The notes under the pieces were generated by a model. The model searched no databases, was not told the origin of the DNA, and saw only the letters and a list, made by a program, of their open reading frames with translations. This document shows, one piece after another, positions 16,310 to 26,216 of a stretch of DNA of 32,544 nucleotides (within the stretch, counting starts at the first letter, position 1; each line of letters opens with the position of its first letter). This DNA is from Pirellula sp. Lineage in GTDB: Bacteria; Planctomycetota; Planctomycetia; Pirellulales; Pirellulaceae. Location of the stretch: positions 1 through 32,544 of the forward strand of contig JALOQS010000026.1 of NCBI GenBank assembly GCA_025459355.1. Reading direction: 5' to 3'. The translations under genes were made by a program, and so were the position numbers.

Positions 16310-19300
16310 GCCTCACCGGTCAAGAACATCAGCAACGATATTTTCGTAGCATTGACGAGCTGCAGCAAACTCCTGAATTTCAGCAGTTTGTAACTCGTGA
16401 GTTTCCCCAAGCGGCCTCGGAGTTTCCCGAGGGTGTGTCGCGTCGACGTTGGATCCAGATGATGGGTGCATCTCTGGCGCTCGGTGGGGTCGCTGGATGC
16501 CGCTATCATCGTGAAGAGATTGGCGCGTTTGTTGTTCGTCCTGAAGGGCGAGTGCCTGGGATTCCCGAGTACTTTGCTACAAATTTCGAGTGGGCGGGTA
16601 GCGTTGTCAATGCGTTGATCGCGAACCTCGAAGGGCGTCCGCTCAAGGTCGACGGCAACCCAGACCACCCAGCTTACGCAAACTCACAGCCAAAGAACTT
16701 TACCGAGAACAAGAAGCTGCGATCCGCAGGTACGACTGCGATAACACAAGCGTCGATCCTGTCGTTGTACGACCAAGATCGCATAGCGAACCCGCTGCTG
16801 CGTGAGAAGCTTCGTTCGTCACCGAAGAAATTCAGCTCGGAAGAAGCTGCGAACAAGACAGCGGCCTGGGACGCATTCTCTCAGTTCATCGAAGATCAGA
16901 AAAAGGTCTTGGCAGGAACCCAAGGAGAAGGACTCGCGATTCTATTCGAGCCTACTCAGAGCCCTTCGTTGCGACGAGCTCTTGCGGATGCCGCCGCAAT
17001 GTATCCCAAGGCCAAACTCGTCAAGTACGAGTCGGTTTACACTGGCAAAGTTAGCAAGGCGTTGGAATCTGTCGGGGCTGCGGGCGGCTCGATCGGTTTG
17101 AACCTTGATGCGGCCAAAGTCATCGTGAGCTTGGATGCTGATTTGTTTGGGGCAGATGCCAACAGCGTCCACAATGCGAGACAATTTGCGAACCATCGCA
17201 GTCCAGATGGAGAGTGGGTCAATCGTTTGTATGTGATCGAGTCGCAGTACTCGGTGACAGGTTCAGCGGCCGACTTCCGATTGGCACTGCAATCTCGTCA
17301 AATAGCCGCATTACTCAAGAAGATTGAGTCAGCCATTGACGCTGGTACTGTCGTCGAAGACAAGATTGAGGACACGTACTACAACAAGCTTGACGATGCG
17401 GGCAAAGTGGCGCGAGTTATTGAATGTATCGCGAGCGACCTGTTGAGTCACAAGGGCGAGTCGGCCTTATGCGTTGGATCGCATCTTGATCTGAACGTTC
17501 AATTGGCAGCGCTTCGAATCAACCAAAAGCTTGGAAACCTAGGCAAGACCGTCAACGTTTATGTTGCTCCCAACGAGCTAGCAGACGTTGGCACGATGAA
17601 GCTTGATGATTTCGTCAACCAAGCCAGCTCGTTCAAGTCGGTATGGATACTGGCAAACAATCCAGTCTTTACCGTGCCTGGCGATTTGGCGTTGGCAGCA
17701 GCGATCGAGAAGATCCCGGACTCGGTTTACTTGGGCAACCATGACGACGAAACAGCTGAACTGTGCAAATGGACGGTTCCGGCTGCTCACCCCTTTGAAG
17801 TTTGGGGTGACGTTCGAAACGTTGATGGAACGTACGGTGTTGGCCAGCCTTTGATCGATCCGTTGCTAGATAGCAAGTCGCCGATCGAGTTTCTTGCGAT
17901 GCTCGCTGGGCTACCGGTGACTTCAGGGCAACAATATGTCATGGAAACGGCCAAGGCGGTGAGTGGTGGCACACTCAGCGAACGAGTTTGGAAAGAGACT
18001 CTGCATAGCGGTTTCTTGGCAGGCAGTGCTTTGATATCTTTCGCGGGAGAGTTGACCTTCACATCGGCGGCGACCGAAGGCGATGGGGTAGCAATTTCGG
18101 CAAACGAATTGCCTGACGGAGAAATTACGCTCGGTTTAGACAAAAAGCAGCTCGAAGTAGTCCTTCGTCCGAGCGATACCGTTTACGACGGACGATTGGC
18201 TAACAATGGATGGTTGCAAGAGTGTCCACAACCGATCACCAAGCTGACTTGGGATAACGCAGCGATTTGCAGTATCGGCACGGCTCGGGAACTGGGCTTG
18301 AAGCAAGGCGAATTGGCGAGTTTGCGAGTTGGCGAATCCAATGTTTTGCTCCCCGTGTTCGTGGTTCCTGGGCATGCAGAAGGATCGTTTACGGTCAATC
18401 TTGGTTACGGTCGTGCCAAGGGCAAGGCTGGTATCAACGGTAGTGAGGTTGGAACCAATCTGTCGTCCTTCCGAAGATGGAACCAAGCGTCGGTTTACAC
18501 CAGCGTTGAAGTCAAGAACACGACAACGCCATATCCTCTCGCGACCACTCAAGATCACTTCGCAATTGAAGACGAAGGTGGTATGCGTGAGAACGCCAAG
18601 CGTGCTCCAGCGTTGATCCGCGAGGGAACGTTTGATGAATTCAAGACGAATTCGAATTTCGCGTTCGAAACCGTTGAGCACCATTTCGAGAACAAATCGT
18701 TGTGGGAAGAGCCAAAGGTTGACTTGAACCACAAGTGGGGCATGGCGATCGACCTCAACAAATGCATTGGTTGCAATGCGTGTGTGGTCGCATGTCAGTC
18801 GGAGAATAACGTACCGATCGTCGGCAAAGAGCAAGTTCGTAAGGGTCGTGAGATGCACTGGTTGCGACTCGACCGGTATTTCACCTGCGATATGGAAGCG
18901 ACTCAAGCCAAGGGTTCGTTCAAAGATCCGGTTGATCCTACCATTGTGACGCAACCAATGATGTGCTCGCACTGCGAGACCGCACCGTGCGAACAAGTTT
19001 GCCCAGTTGCTGCGACAGTTCATACCGAAGAAGGCATCAACGCGATGGCCTACAACCGCTGCATCGGGACCCGCTATTGCGGTAACAACTGCCCGACCAA
19101 AGTGCGACGCTTTAACTACTTCAGCTATGTTGAGCAATATGGTTACAACTACGGTTGGACCGATAACCGAGAAAAGGCATCTGCCAAGTTGCAGTCTCTG
19201 GTTCTCAACCCCGAAGTAACCGTTCGTGGTCGTGGTGTCATGGAAAAATGCACCTATTGCATTCAGCGAGTGCAAAACGGAAAGATTCATGCCAAGACCA

Positions 19301-19614
19301 AGGGGGACGGAAGAGTGCATGATGGTGACGTCATCACCGCTTGCCAACAAGCGTGTCCGACCCAAGCGATCGTTTTTGGAGATTTGCACGACAAGACCAG
19401 CCGGGTCTACAAGTCGCACAATGATCCGCGAGCGTATGCCGTTCTAGAAGAACTCAACATTAAGCCAAGAACATTGTATCTTGCTAAGATTCGCAATGTT
19501 CCTAAGCGTTTGCAAACTGCTACCCAAGTAAATCCGCACAGGCCGGGAGATGAAGCTCACGGTCACTCGGATGATCACTCACACGAATCAGGTGACCATG
19601 GCCACCACAGCTAA
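16306..19614 (+). CDS. actB: Alternative complex III subunit ActB, TAT-variant molybdopterin oxidoreductase-like Fe-S protein
   Basis: ActB is the large peripheral subunit with a molybdopterin-oxidoreductase fold and a ferredoxin-like domain. The N-terminus has the family lead-in '[15 protein letters not shown]' and a twin-arginine signal [20 protein letters not shown], which ends in a lipobox-like Cys. Fe-S motifs start at C820 ([11 protein letters not shown]), C887 ([14 protein letters not shown]), C919 ([12 protein letters not shown]) and C982 (CTYC, then CQQACP), consistent with three 4Fe-4S and one 3Fe-4S clusters. The C-terminal tail is His-rich. The track frame begins at 16078 inside actA; the ATG at 16306 (1102 aa) overlaps the actA stop. 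The gene overlaps actC by 17 bases. Confidence 0.95.
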   Translation: MSLTGQEHQQRYFRSIDELQQTPEFQQFVTREFPQAASEFPEGVSRRRWIQMMGASLALGGVAGCRYHREEIGAFVVRPEGRVPGIPEYFATNFEWAGSVVNALIANLEGRPLKVDGNPDHPAYANSQPKNFTENKKLRSAGTTAITQASILSLYDQDRIANPLLREKLRSSPKKFSSEEAANKTAAWDAFSQFIEDQKKVLAGTQGEGLAILFEPTQSPSLRRALADAAAMYPKAKLVKYESVYTGKVSKALESVGAAGGSIGLNLDAAKVIVSLDADLFGADANSVHNARQFANHRSPDGEWVNRLYVIESQYSVTGSAADFRLALQSRQIAALLKKIESAIDAGTVVEDKIEDTYYNKLDDAGKVARVIECIASDLLSHKGESALCVGSHLDLNVQLAALRINQKLGNLGKTVNVYVAPNELADVGTMKLDDFVNQASSFKSVWILANNPVFTVPGDLALAAAIEKIPDSVYLGNHDDETAELCKWTVPAAHPFEVWGDVRNVDGTYGVGQPLIDPLLDSKSPIEFLAMLAGLPVTSGQQYVMETAKAVSGGTLSERVWKETLHSGFLAGSALISFAGELTFTSAATEGDGVAISANELPDGEITLGLDKKQLEVVLRPSDTVYDGRLANNGWLQECPQPITKLTWDNAAICSIGTARELGLKQGELASLRVGESNVLLPVFVVPGHAEGSFTVNLGYGRAKGKAGINGSEVGTNLSSFRRWNQASVYTSVEVKNTTTPYPLATTQDHFAIEDEGGMRENAKRAPALIREGTFDEFKTNSNFAFETVEHHFENKSLWEEPKVDLNHKWGMAIDLNKCIGCNACVVACQSENNVPIVGKEQVRKGREMHWLRLDRYFTCDMEATQAKGSFKDPVDPTIVTQPMMCSHCETAPCEQVCPVAATVHTEEGINAMAYNRCIGTRYCGNNCPTKVRRFNYFSYVEQYGYNYGWTDNREKASAKLQSLVLNPEVTVRGRGVMEKCTYCIQRVQNGKIHAKTKGDGRVHDGDVITACQQACPTQAIVFGDLHDKTSRVYKSHNDPRAYAVLEELNIKPRTLYLAKIRNVPKRLQTATQVNPHRPGDEAHGHSDDHSHESGDHGHHS

Positions 19615-21055
19615 CATCGCATCGTACAATCCTCGGGAAATCGACAACACGTCTGATGTTCCGGGACATCGTGCACCACTGATAACGGGTAATCAGACCT
19701 ATCACTCTGTCACAGAGATGGTCTGCAATGTGGCAGAAGCGCCGCAACCGATGCTGTGGTATATCCTGTTCGGATTTTCATCTCTGACAGCGGTGATGTT
19801 TTTATCCTTGATCGCCTTCCTCCTTTACATGGGGGTTGGTATCTGGGGTAACATGAACCCGGTCTTTTGGGCATGGCCGATCGTTAACTTCGTTTTCTGG
19901 GTCGGTATCGGTCACGCCGGTACATTGATCTCGGCGATTTTGTTCTTGTTCCGTCAGAACTGGCGAACCAGTATCAACCGAGCCGCTGAAGCGATGACGA
20001 TTTTCGCGGTTGTTTGTGCAGGGATTTATCCTGGCATTCACGTTGGTAGAGCATGGTTAGCATTTTGGTTGTTGCCTTATCCAAGTTTGAACCTTTGGAT
20101 GTGGCCGCAATTCCGAAGTCCGTTGTTGTGGGACGTTTTCGCGGTTGGTACTTACGCCTCCACATCGCTGGTGTTCTGGTACATGGGGATGATTCCCGAC
20201 TTGGCGACCTATCGCGACAGATCCAAGACCAAGATGAAGAGGTTTGTTTACTCTATCTTCTGCTTGGGTTGGACGGGGTCGTCTCGCCACTGGCTCCGAT
20301 ATGAAAAGGCATATACCCTTTTGGCAGCGTTGGCAGCACCGCTCGTTTTGTCCGTTCACACCGTCGTTAGTTTTGACTTCGCGGTATCCCAGGTCGCCGG
20401 TTGGCACACAACGATTTTCCCACCGTACTTCGTTGCCGGGGCGATTTTCTCAGGCTTCGCGATGGTGGTAACGTTGCTCGTACCGATGCGTAAGATATAC
20501 AAGCTTGAAAATTTGATTACGCTCCGCCACCTCGACAACATGAACAAAATCATTCTAGCCACGGGCTCGTTGGTTGGTTTGGCGTACGGTACAGAATTTT
20601 TCATTGCGTGGTATAGCAAGAACCCGTACGAAGGCTTTACGTTCATGAACCGGGCGTTTGGTCCCTACTGGTGGGCCTACTGGATCATGGTGTCATGCAA
20701 CGTAATTTCGCCACAATTGTTCTGGTTCAAGAAACTCAGAACGTCACCGTTCTGGATGGTAGTCATATGCATCTTCGTAAACATCGGGATGTGGTTTGAA
20801 CGGTTCGTTATTACGGTAACATCGTTGAGCCGAGATTATCTCCCTAGCTCCTGGGGTTACTTCAGTCCGACCATTTTCGACGGTTTGATGTTCTTCGGCA
20901 GCTTCGGCGTCTTCATGTCGCTGTTCTTGTTGTTCTGCCGTTACTTGCCCACGATTGCGATGTCGGAAGTAAAGGGCGTCATGTCGTCCGATGCACACGC
21001 CAAGCACGTTCAAGATGAGTTGATGGGCGTTCATTCACATGGGCACCACCACTAA
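19598..21055 (+). CDS. actC: Alternative complex III subunit ActC, NrfD-like quinol-binding membrane protein
   Basis: ActC is a NrfD/PsrC-type membrane subunit thought to carry the quinol site. The sequence has about ten membrane helices and family features such as '[31 protein letters not shown]' and 'GLFW..IS..L' type segments near the end. The ATG at 19598 (485 aa) gives the expected [16 protein letters not shown]-terminus. The track start (19550) reads the actB tail in another frame. It overlaps actB by 17 bases. The C-terminus ends in GVHSHGHHH, one of several His-rich ends in this operon. Confidence 0.93.
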   Translation: MATTANIASYNPREIDNTSDVPGHRAPLITGNQTYHSVTEMVCNVAEAPQPMLWYILFGFSSLTAVMFLSLIAFLLYMGVGIWGNMNPVFWAWPIVNFVFWVGIGHAGTLISAILFLFRQNWRTSINRAAEAMTIFAVVCAGIYPGIHVGRAWLAFWLLPYPSLNLWMWPQFRSPLLWDVFAVGTYASTSLVFWYMGMIPDLATYRDRSKTKMKRFVYSIFCLGWTGSSRHWLRYEKAYTLLAALAAPLVLSVHTVVSFDFAVSQVAGWHTTIFPPYFVAGAIFSGFAMVVTLLVPMRKIYKLENLITLRHLDNMNKIILATGSLVGLAYGTEFFIAWYSKNPYEGFTFMNRAFGPYWWAYWIMVSCNVISPQLFWFKKLRTSPFWMVVICIFVNIGMWFERFVITVTSLSRDYLPSSWGYFSPTIFDGLMFFGSFGVFMSLFLLFCRYLPTIAMSEVKGVMSSDAHAKHVQDELMGVHSHGHHH

Positions 21056-21112
21056 TTTTTCCGTCCGATACAAGCCAAGACAAATTACTTATTCACGATA
21101 ACGATTCCTACC

Positions 21113-22555
21113 ATGAGTGATCACAAGCCGAAGAACACCACCGGGACGAAAGCTCCCAAGGCGTATGGCTGGATGGCTGAATATCCAGATGAGCACAAGC
21201 TGTTAGAAGCAGCCCGCAAGGTACGCGATTCGGGTTACACCGACACCGACGCCTTTACTCCGTTCCCGGTTCACGGGATCGACGAAGCGTTGGGGATCAA
21301 GCCAACCGTTCTTCCATTCATTGTTTTGTGCTGCGGATTTACCGGGCTCTGCTTGGCAGTCACCATGCAGTACTGGATGAATGGAGTGGATTACATGTAC
21401 ATCATTTCGGGAAAGCCGATGGGGATAACTCCAGCATCGGTACCCGTATCCTTTGAAATGACGATTTTGTTCTCCGCATTCTCGACCTTCTTAGGCATGA
21501 TTGCGTTGAACAAGCTACCTCGCTTTAGCAATCCTGTTTTCACGAATCCTCGATTTGACCGAGCGACGGACGACAAGTTTTTCTTGTACGTCAGTGCGTC
21601 GGACAAGTATTACAACCGTGATTCGGTGAAAGAATTACTCGGCGGAACATCACCCGATGTTTTGGACGAAGTTGTGGAAGATGGGTCACCGGCTGAGCTG
21701 CCAAAGTTTGTTTGGTTGGGTGCTTTGCTCGTCGTTCTCACTGGGCTTATCCCATTGATGATCGTGTTGAACATTCGCGAGAGTTTCAGTGAAAAGCCCA
21801 GGTTCCACGTGTTCCTAGACATGGACTTTCAACCGAAGAAAAAAGCTGATCAGCAGACAACCGTTTTTGCTGACGGCAGAACGATGCGTCCTCAAGTTGC
21901 CGGCACTGTTGGTCGAGGCCAGCTAGAAGAGCAAGATGCGTTTTATCTGGGATATGATCCAAACGATTTGGCAGCGACGGTCAAAATGACACCGACCAGA
22001 TTAGTGTCGTTGCAGGATGGAGCAGCACAGCCACCAGCAGACGCGCCAGCGACGCAGCCACCTGCCGCGACCGACTCTGCTGCAGCACCTGCTACTGCAC
22101 CGACTGCGAATGCTACACAGCCGCCTGCTGCAGCACCGATGCCTGCGGCAGAAGCTCCAGAAAAGCCGTGGCTCACCGAGTTACCGATTGAGGCTAATGA
22201 AGCGAACATGAAGCTCGGTGAACTCAAGTTCCAGATTTATTGCTCCGCGTGCCACGGTTATGCTGGGAACGGAGACGGTTTGGTGCACAAGCGAGCAGAC
22301 GCGTTGGCACAGGGAACATGGTTACCACCGACATCTTTCCACATCGACCGAGTCAAAGCACAGTCGGTCGGAAAGATTTTCAATACGATTTCCAAGGGGC
22401 AAGGAAAGATGGCTGGTTATGCCAACGCACTTACTCCCAAGGAACGCTGGGCAATTGTGTTGTATGTTCGTGCGTTACAGCGTTCACGAGATGCAAAGCT
22501 TGACGACATACCAGTCGATAAGCGATCCAGTTTGGAAGAGGCGGGAAGCAAGTAA
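21113..22555 (+). CDS. actDE: ActD-ActE fusion: DUF3341 membrane subunit plus mono-haem cytochrome c of alternative complex III
   Basis: The N-terminal part (about residues 1-245) is ActD: soluble segment, two helices (PTVLPFIVLCCGFTGLCLAV and KFVWLGALLVVLTGLIPLM), and 'GKPMGITPASVPVSFEMT'. It runs directly into ActE-type sequence 'FADGRTMRPQVAGTVGRG', an Ala/Pro-rich linker with TQPPAA twice (about residues 303-345), and a cytochrome c domain with CSACH at 377-381. There is no stop between the two parts in 480 codons. ActD and ActE are separate genes in the best-studied ACIII operons, so this is a fusion. The heme domain should sit on the periplasmic side, near the caa3 oxidase. Confidence 0.92.
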   Translation: MSDHKPKNTTGTKAPKAYGWMAEYPDEHKLLEAARKVRDSGYTDTDAFTPFPVHGIDEALGIKPTVLPFIVLCCGFTGLCLAVTMQYWMNGVDYMYIISGKPMGITPASVPVSFEMTILFSAFSTFLGMIALNKLPRFSNPVFTNPRFDRATDDKFFLYVSASDKYYNRDSVKELLGGTSPDVLDEVVEDGSPAELPKFVWLGALLVVLTGLIPLMIVLNIRESFSEKPRFHVFLDMDFQPKKKADQQTTVFADGRTMRPQVAGTVGRGQLEEQDAFYLGYDPNDLAATVKMTPTRLVSLQDGAAQPPADAPATQPPAATDSAAAPATAPTANATQPPAAAPMPAAEAPEKPWLTELPIEANEANMKLGELKFQIYCSACHGYAGNGDGLVHKRADALAQGTWLPPTSFHIDRVKAQSVGKIFNTISKGQGKMAGYANALTPKERWAIVLYVRALQRSRDAKLDDIPVDKRSSLEEAGSK

Positions 22556-22604
22556 TCCGGGCAATACTCCTCTGTAAGACAACGATCAACAAGACTAGAG
22601 AATC

Positions 22605-23855
22605 ATGGGCTTAAAGTACGACAAAGAAACGATCGAGCTTCCCGCATCTTGGAAGTCAAAACCACTTCCATTAATTGCGATTGGACTCATCCTGTTGGTG
22701 ATTTCCTACACGATCGGATTAACGGTCGCAGGGGGCGGGACGGATTCTGATCGCGGAATGAGATTCGCGACTCACTCCTATCTCGCGAACTTTATGTTCC
22801 TGCTTTCGTTTTCGCTGGGTGCATTGTTCTTCATCATGGTTCAGTTTCTGACCAGAGCGGGCTGGAGCACTGCGATTCGACGGGTTGCAGAGATTAAGAT
22901 GGCGATATTGCCCTATTCCGGGTTGATGTTCATTCCTGTATTGGGACTTGTGTTGACCGGGAACTATGCATTGTACGAATGGAACCAAGATCCCTCTAAG
23001 ATCCACAATTCTCTGATTCGAGGCAAAATCGAGGACGGATACTTGCAAAGCAATTACTTCACCTTGAGAAGCGTGATTTATCTGGCGTTGTTGTCTGGCA
23101 TGTCGATCTGGTTCTTCAACAAGAGCCGTGCACAGGACGAATCGGGTGATCCAGAGTTGTCGTTAGCACGGCAAAAGTGGTCCGGACCTTTCATTATGGT
23201 CTACGCCCTCACGGTGAGTTTTCTAGCGTTTGATTGGGTGATGAGCATCGACGCAGCATGGTTCAGCACCATTTTCGGAGTTTACGTGTTCGCAGCAAGC
23301 ATGCTCGGATTCTTCTCCATGATGGTCATCATCAACATGGCGTTGCAAAAGGCAGGCAAGCTTCAAGGGCTCGTCAACGTGGAGCATTACCACGACCTCG
23401 GCAAGTTCATGTTCGGGTTCGTCATGTTCTGGTCTTACATCGCCTTTTCGCAGCTCGTTTTGATTTGGTACGGAAACATTCCAGAGGAAACCGAATGGTA
23501 CCGCGTTCGACTGAATGGAGGCTGGGAGTACTACTCGTACGCTCTCATCATTGTTCACTTTGCCATTCCATTTTTAGGGCTGCTCAGCCGACATGTGCGA
23601 CGACACAAAGCCGGGCTATTGTTTTGGGCCTGTTGGTTGGTGGCCGTTCACTGGATGGACATGACTTACCTGGTCATGCCCAACGTTAAGGGTGGTTTCG
23701 CAGTGGTTCCCATGGTAGGGCATTTGATCGGTGGATTCGGTGCACTCGCTCTATTTGCAGGGTTTTTCCTCTTGAAGGCATCGAATGTGCCTTTGGTGGC
23801 GGTTCGCGATCCACGAATGCCCGAATCTTTGACCTACAGTAATCCCATCCTCTAA
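22605..23855 (+). CDS. actF: Alternative complex III subunit ActF, second NrfD-like membrane protein
   Basis: The 416-aa protein has about ten membrane helices. Characteristic pieces include 'FATHSYLANFMFLLSFSLGALFFIMVQFLTRAGWS', 'SVYLALLSG'-like helices and 'VHWMDMTYLVMPN'. ActF is structurally related to ActC and forms the second half of the membrane core. It starts 49 bases after actDE. A short AG-rich stretch (ctagagaatc) precedes the ATG. Only the family, not a distinct function, is readable. Confidence 0.92.
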   Translation: MGLKYDKETIELPASWKSKPLPLIAIGLILLVISYTIGLTVAGGGTDSDRGMRFATHSYLANFMFLLSFSLGALFFIMVQFLTRAGWSTAIRRVAEIKMAILPYSGLMFIPVLGLVLTGNYALYEWNQDPSKIHNSLIRGKIEDGYLQSNYFTLRSVIYLALLSGMSIWFFNKSRAQDESGDPELSLARQKWSGPFIMVYALTVSFLAFDWVMSIDAAWFSTIFGVYVFAASMLGFFSMMVIINMALQKAGKLQGLVNVEHYHDLGKFMFGFVMFWSYIAFSQLVLIWYGNIPEETEWYRVRLNGGWEYYSYALIIVHFAIPFLGLLSRHVRRHKAGLLFWACWLVAVHWMDMTYLVMPNVKGGFAVVPMVGHLIGGFGALALFAGFFLLKASNVPLVAVRDPRMPESLTYSNPIL

Positions 23856-23869
23856 GAGGAGCATCAAAT

Positions 23870-24187
23870 ATGGCACGTTACGACGACTTAAATACAAAGA
23901 TGATTGCCTACGCGACGGTGCTGAGCATCGTAGTGTTGGTTATTGTGCTGCAGGGGCTTCAAGCGTTGACCTATGCACTCGTGAATTCTGAAGACGCGAG
24001 GAAGATCGGTTCGAAATCCGATGCGGGAGCAGTTGCCAAAGGTGAACAATTAGCAAGTCTCGACGGTTATAAGAAGCTACAGGTTCCGGACGAAACTTCG
24101 GCCACTCCTAACGCGACGAAAGAAATTTTCCAGATTCCCATCTCGGAAGCGAAGAAGTTAGTGCTTCAAGAAATGGGCCAAAAGTAA
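23870..24187 (+). CDS. Small single-TM protein of the ACIII-caa3 operon, function unknown
   Basis: The 105-aa protein has one membrane helix (about residues 11-33) and a charged periplasmic tail ending 'IPISEAKKLVLQEMGQK'. It follows actF after 14 bases and has one of the clearest ribosome sites here (AAGAGGAG, eight bases before ATG). I do not recognise a named family. Position and size fit a small accessory subunit, comparable in kind to the poorly conserved one-helix ActG reported for Bacteroidetes ACIII, but no homology is claimed. Confidence 0.8.
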   Translation: MARYDDLNTKMIAYATVLSIVVLVIVLQGLQALTYALVNSEDARKIGSKSDAGAVAKGEQLASLDGYKKLQVPDETSATPNATKEIFQIPISEAKKLVLQEMGQK

Positions 24188-24211
24188 ACGACACACGTTG
24201 TTGACACCATT

Positions 24212-24877
24212 ATGACCACTTCACGACTCTCACTCGCACGAAATGCAGGCATTACGCTAGCTGCGTTGGTAATTTCCAGCGTGTCGTGCGTTGTTGGAGT
24301 CGCCAGAGACGGTGGAATTCCCGACAGAAGAATTGGTATTGGGGTCGACGAGAAGCTCGACACGAACATCCCGCTGGACGTAACGTTTAGCGACGATCGT
24401 GGCCGGTTGGTTAATTTTGCGAAATTATTGGAGCAGAAAAAGCCAATCCTTTTAACTCTAAACTACAGCAATTGCCCTGGTCTTTGCGTAGCCCAATTGA
24501 ATGGGCTAGTAAAGGGGATCAATCAAGTCAAAAGCTTGAAGCTGGGAACCGATTTCTACATGGTTTCGTTGAGCATTGACCCCCGGGACAACGTTAAAAA
24601 GGCTGCCGACACCAAAGTCCGTTATGCAGGGGATTTGGAGGATCCACACGCCGTCGACGGTTGGACGTTTTTGACCGGATCTGAGAAAGACATCGTGACC
24701 ATTGCCAAGGCAGTGGGGTTTAACTACACCTATGATGCCAAGCACGATCAGTACAACCACGCCGCCGCAGCGATTTTCATTTCTCCGAAGGGTCGAATCA
24801 CTCGCTATCTTTACGAGGTCGGGTTTTTCGGCGACACGTTGAAAATGGCTTTGAATGGCTTTGGTCGAGGCGGGTGA
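24212..24877 (+). CDS. SCO1/SenC/PrrC copper chaperone, thioredoxin-fold part of a frameshifted gene
   Basis: SCO proteins deliver copper to the CuA site of cytochrome oxidase. The 221-aa frame has an N-terminal signal or anchor, then the SCO core with CPGLC (C88, C92) and the distal H183 in QYNHAAAAIF, the three copper ligands. After 'EVGFFGDTLKMAL' the frame runs into NGFGRGG and stops. Just before the stop lies an exact 10-bp tandem duplication. Removing one copy joins this frame to the downstream ORF, giving 296 codons with a membrane helix at the C-terminus, the usual end of this SCO subtype. The copper-binding part is intact; the membrane tail is displaced. Confidence 0.88.
   Translation: MTTSRLSLARNAGITLAALVISSVSCVVGVARDGGIPDRRIGIGVDEKLDTNIPLDVTFSDDRGRLVNFAKLLEQKKPILLTLNYSNCPGLCVAQLNGLVKGINQVKSLKLGTDFYMVSLSIDPRDNVKKAADTKVRYAGDLEDPHAVDGWTFLTGSEKDIVTIAKAVGFNYTYDAKHDQYNHAAAAIFISPKGRITRYLYEVGFFGDTLKMALNGFGRGG
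24844..24863 (+). repeat. Exact 10-bp tandem duplication that breaks the sco reading frame
   Basis: AATGGCTTTG occurs twice head-to-tail (24844-24853 and 24854-24863). Ten is not a multiple of three, so the second copy shifts the frame and brings a TGA at 24875-24877. Deleting either copy restores one continuous frame through the downstream ORF. Its second copy also supplies the ATG (24855) from which that ORF could be translated. Confidence 0.9.
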
Positions 24878-25112
24878 GGGCAAGATCGGCAGCACTTTGG
24901 ATGCATTCGTTTTGTGGTGTTCTCACTACGACGCGAATGAGAACCGATACTCAACCAGTGCGAAGACCCTACTATCCGTCTTTGCTGGAATTTTTTTGAC
25001 AATGGGGTTAACTGCGTTACTTCCTTTTTGGCTTTCCGGTCGCAAAGGAAAGATGCTGGCGAGAGCAAAATCTTCCCAGCCCGAGACAATTAGTCACGCA
25101 TCCCCGGTATAG
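24855..25112 (+). CDS. Displaced C-terminal segment of the SCO protein with membrane anchor
   Basis: The 85-aa frame reads ALVEAGEGKIGSTLDAFVLWC and then a membrane helix (LLSVFAGIFLTMGLTALLPFW) and a basic tail. 'EAGEGKIGS...HYD...RYS' is the normal continuation of SCO-like proteins with a C-terminal anchor, so this is the broken-off end of the preceding gene. An ATG at 24855 overlaps the upstream stop region, so reinitiation is possible. No independent ribosome site is seen. It may be a separate small membrane peptide, or simply untranslated. Confidence 0.6.
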   Translation: MALVEAGEGKIGSTLDAFVLWCSHYDANENRYSTSAKTLLSVFAGIFLTMGLTALLPFWLSGRKGKMLARAKSSQPETISHASPV

Positions 25113-25173
25113 GATTTAGGTACACTAACGGAACAAGCGTGTTTTCAACGCGTAACTCCTGACAAGCTTTATC

Positions 25174-26154
25174 ATGAATATGTCGATTTTAGCAGATATA
25201 CAGGAAGGCTTTTGGTTCCCCAAGGCAGCCTCAAGTTTTGCGGACCGAGTAGACTTTCTCTACTTCGCGATCCTCTGGATTTGCGTGATTTTCTTCGTAC
25301 CGATCGTCGCAGCGATGATCTACTTTACGTACAAGTACCGGCAACGCCCGGGTTATCGTGGAAGCACCGAGGCTCTTCACAACAACACGATAGAAGTGAC
25401 TTGGACGGTGGTTCCTACGCTGATCGTCGTCTGGATTTTCTGGGAAGGGGCGGCTGGGTACCTCGAAATGTCCCGTGTTCCGGATGACACACTCGATATC
25501 AACGTTTACGCCCAAAAGTGGAACTGGAGCTTTAAGTACAAGGAAAACGGCGGCGAGAGCAACATTCTCTACGTCCCAGTGAATCAGAACATTAAGCTGA
25601 TCATGCAATCGAAGGACGTTTTGCACAGCTTCTTCGTTCCGGCATTCCGCGCTAAGCGAGACGTTGTGCCTGGTCGCTACACATACATGTGGTTTCGGCC
25701 TACAGTTGAGGGCGTATATGACTTGTTTTGCACCGAGTATTGCGGTGACAGTCACAGCAATATGATCACCAAGGTGCACGTTGTGTCTGAGGAAAAATAC
25801 AAAGCTCAATTGGCCGAAATGGTCAAGGAGCCTGAGGACATCATCGAGCGAGGCAAGTGGTTCTACCAACGCAAGGCTTGCATGTCGTGCCACTACGCTG
25901 GCGAAATCGGTGCAAAGGGTCCTGGTCCGAACTACAATGGTTCGTGGGGCAAGCCTGTTAAGTTGTCGGATGGCACAGAGGTTATATTCGACGAGCAATA
26001 CGTTTTGAACTCGATTCGCAATCCCGGATCACAGAAGCGTGCTGGGTACGAAAATGCGTCAGCGATGCCTGCTTACAGCAAGAGCGACCTCAAAGATGAG
26101 CAGGTTGACGCCATCATTGCGTTCATCCAATCCTTGAAGGACGCGAAGCCTTAA
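25174..26154 (+). CDS. ctaC: caa3-type cytochrome c oxidase subunit II with fused cytochrome c
   Basis: Subunit II accepts electrons at CuA. The 326-aa protein has two N-terminal helices (about 28-54 and 73-97), a cupredoxin domain with complete CuA ligands (H151, then C186, E188, C190, H194, M197 in CTEYCGDSHSNM), and a C-terminal cytochrome c with CMSCH at 236-240 and the axial-Met region ASAMPAYS. The fused haem makes it a caa3 oxidase, able to take electrons directly from ACIII. It begins about 60 bases after the sco region and is followed by ctaD. Confidence 0.96.
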   Translation: MNMSILADIQEGFWFPKAASSFADRVDFLYFAILWICVIFFVPIVAAMIYFTYKYRQRPGYRGSTEALHNNTIEVTWTVVPTLIVVWIFWEGAAGYLEMSRVPDDTLDINVYAQKWNWSFKYKENGGESNILYVPVNQNIKLIMQSKDVLHSFFVPAFRAKRDVVPGRYTYMWFRPTVEGVYDLFCTEYCGDSHSNMITKVHVVSEEKYKAQLAEMVKEPEDIIERGKWFYQRKACMSCHYAGEIGAKGPGPNYNGSWGKPVKLSDGTEVIFDEQYVLNSIRNPGSQKRAGYENASAMPAYSKSDLKDEQVDAIIAFIQSLKDAKP

Positions 26155-26216
26155 AGGTCCACAACAAGTAACGAGAATCAATTGAGGAATTACTTCTTCA
26201 TCCAAGGAATAAAGAA

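Noticed and set aside
18136-19419. 427-aa antisense ORF opposite actB
   Set aside because: No recognisable domain, lies wholly inside a strongly supported gene. It is a long shadow from the high-GC third-position pattern.
25231-25998. 255-aa antisense ORF opposite ctaC
   Set aside because: Shadow of a gene with complete CuA and haem motifs; no motif of its own.
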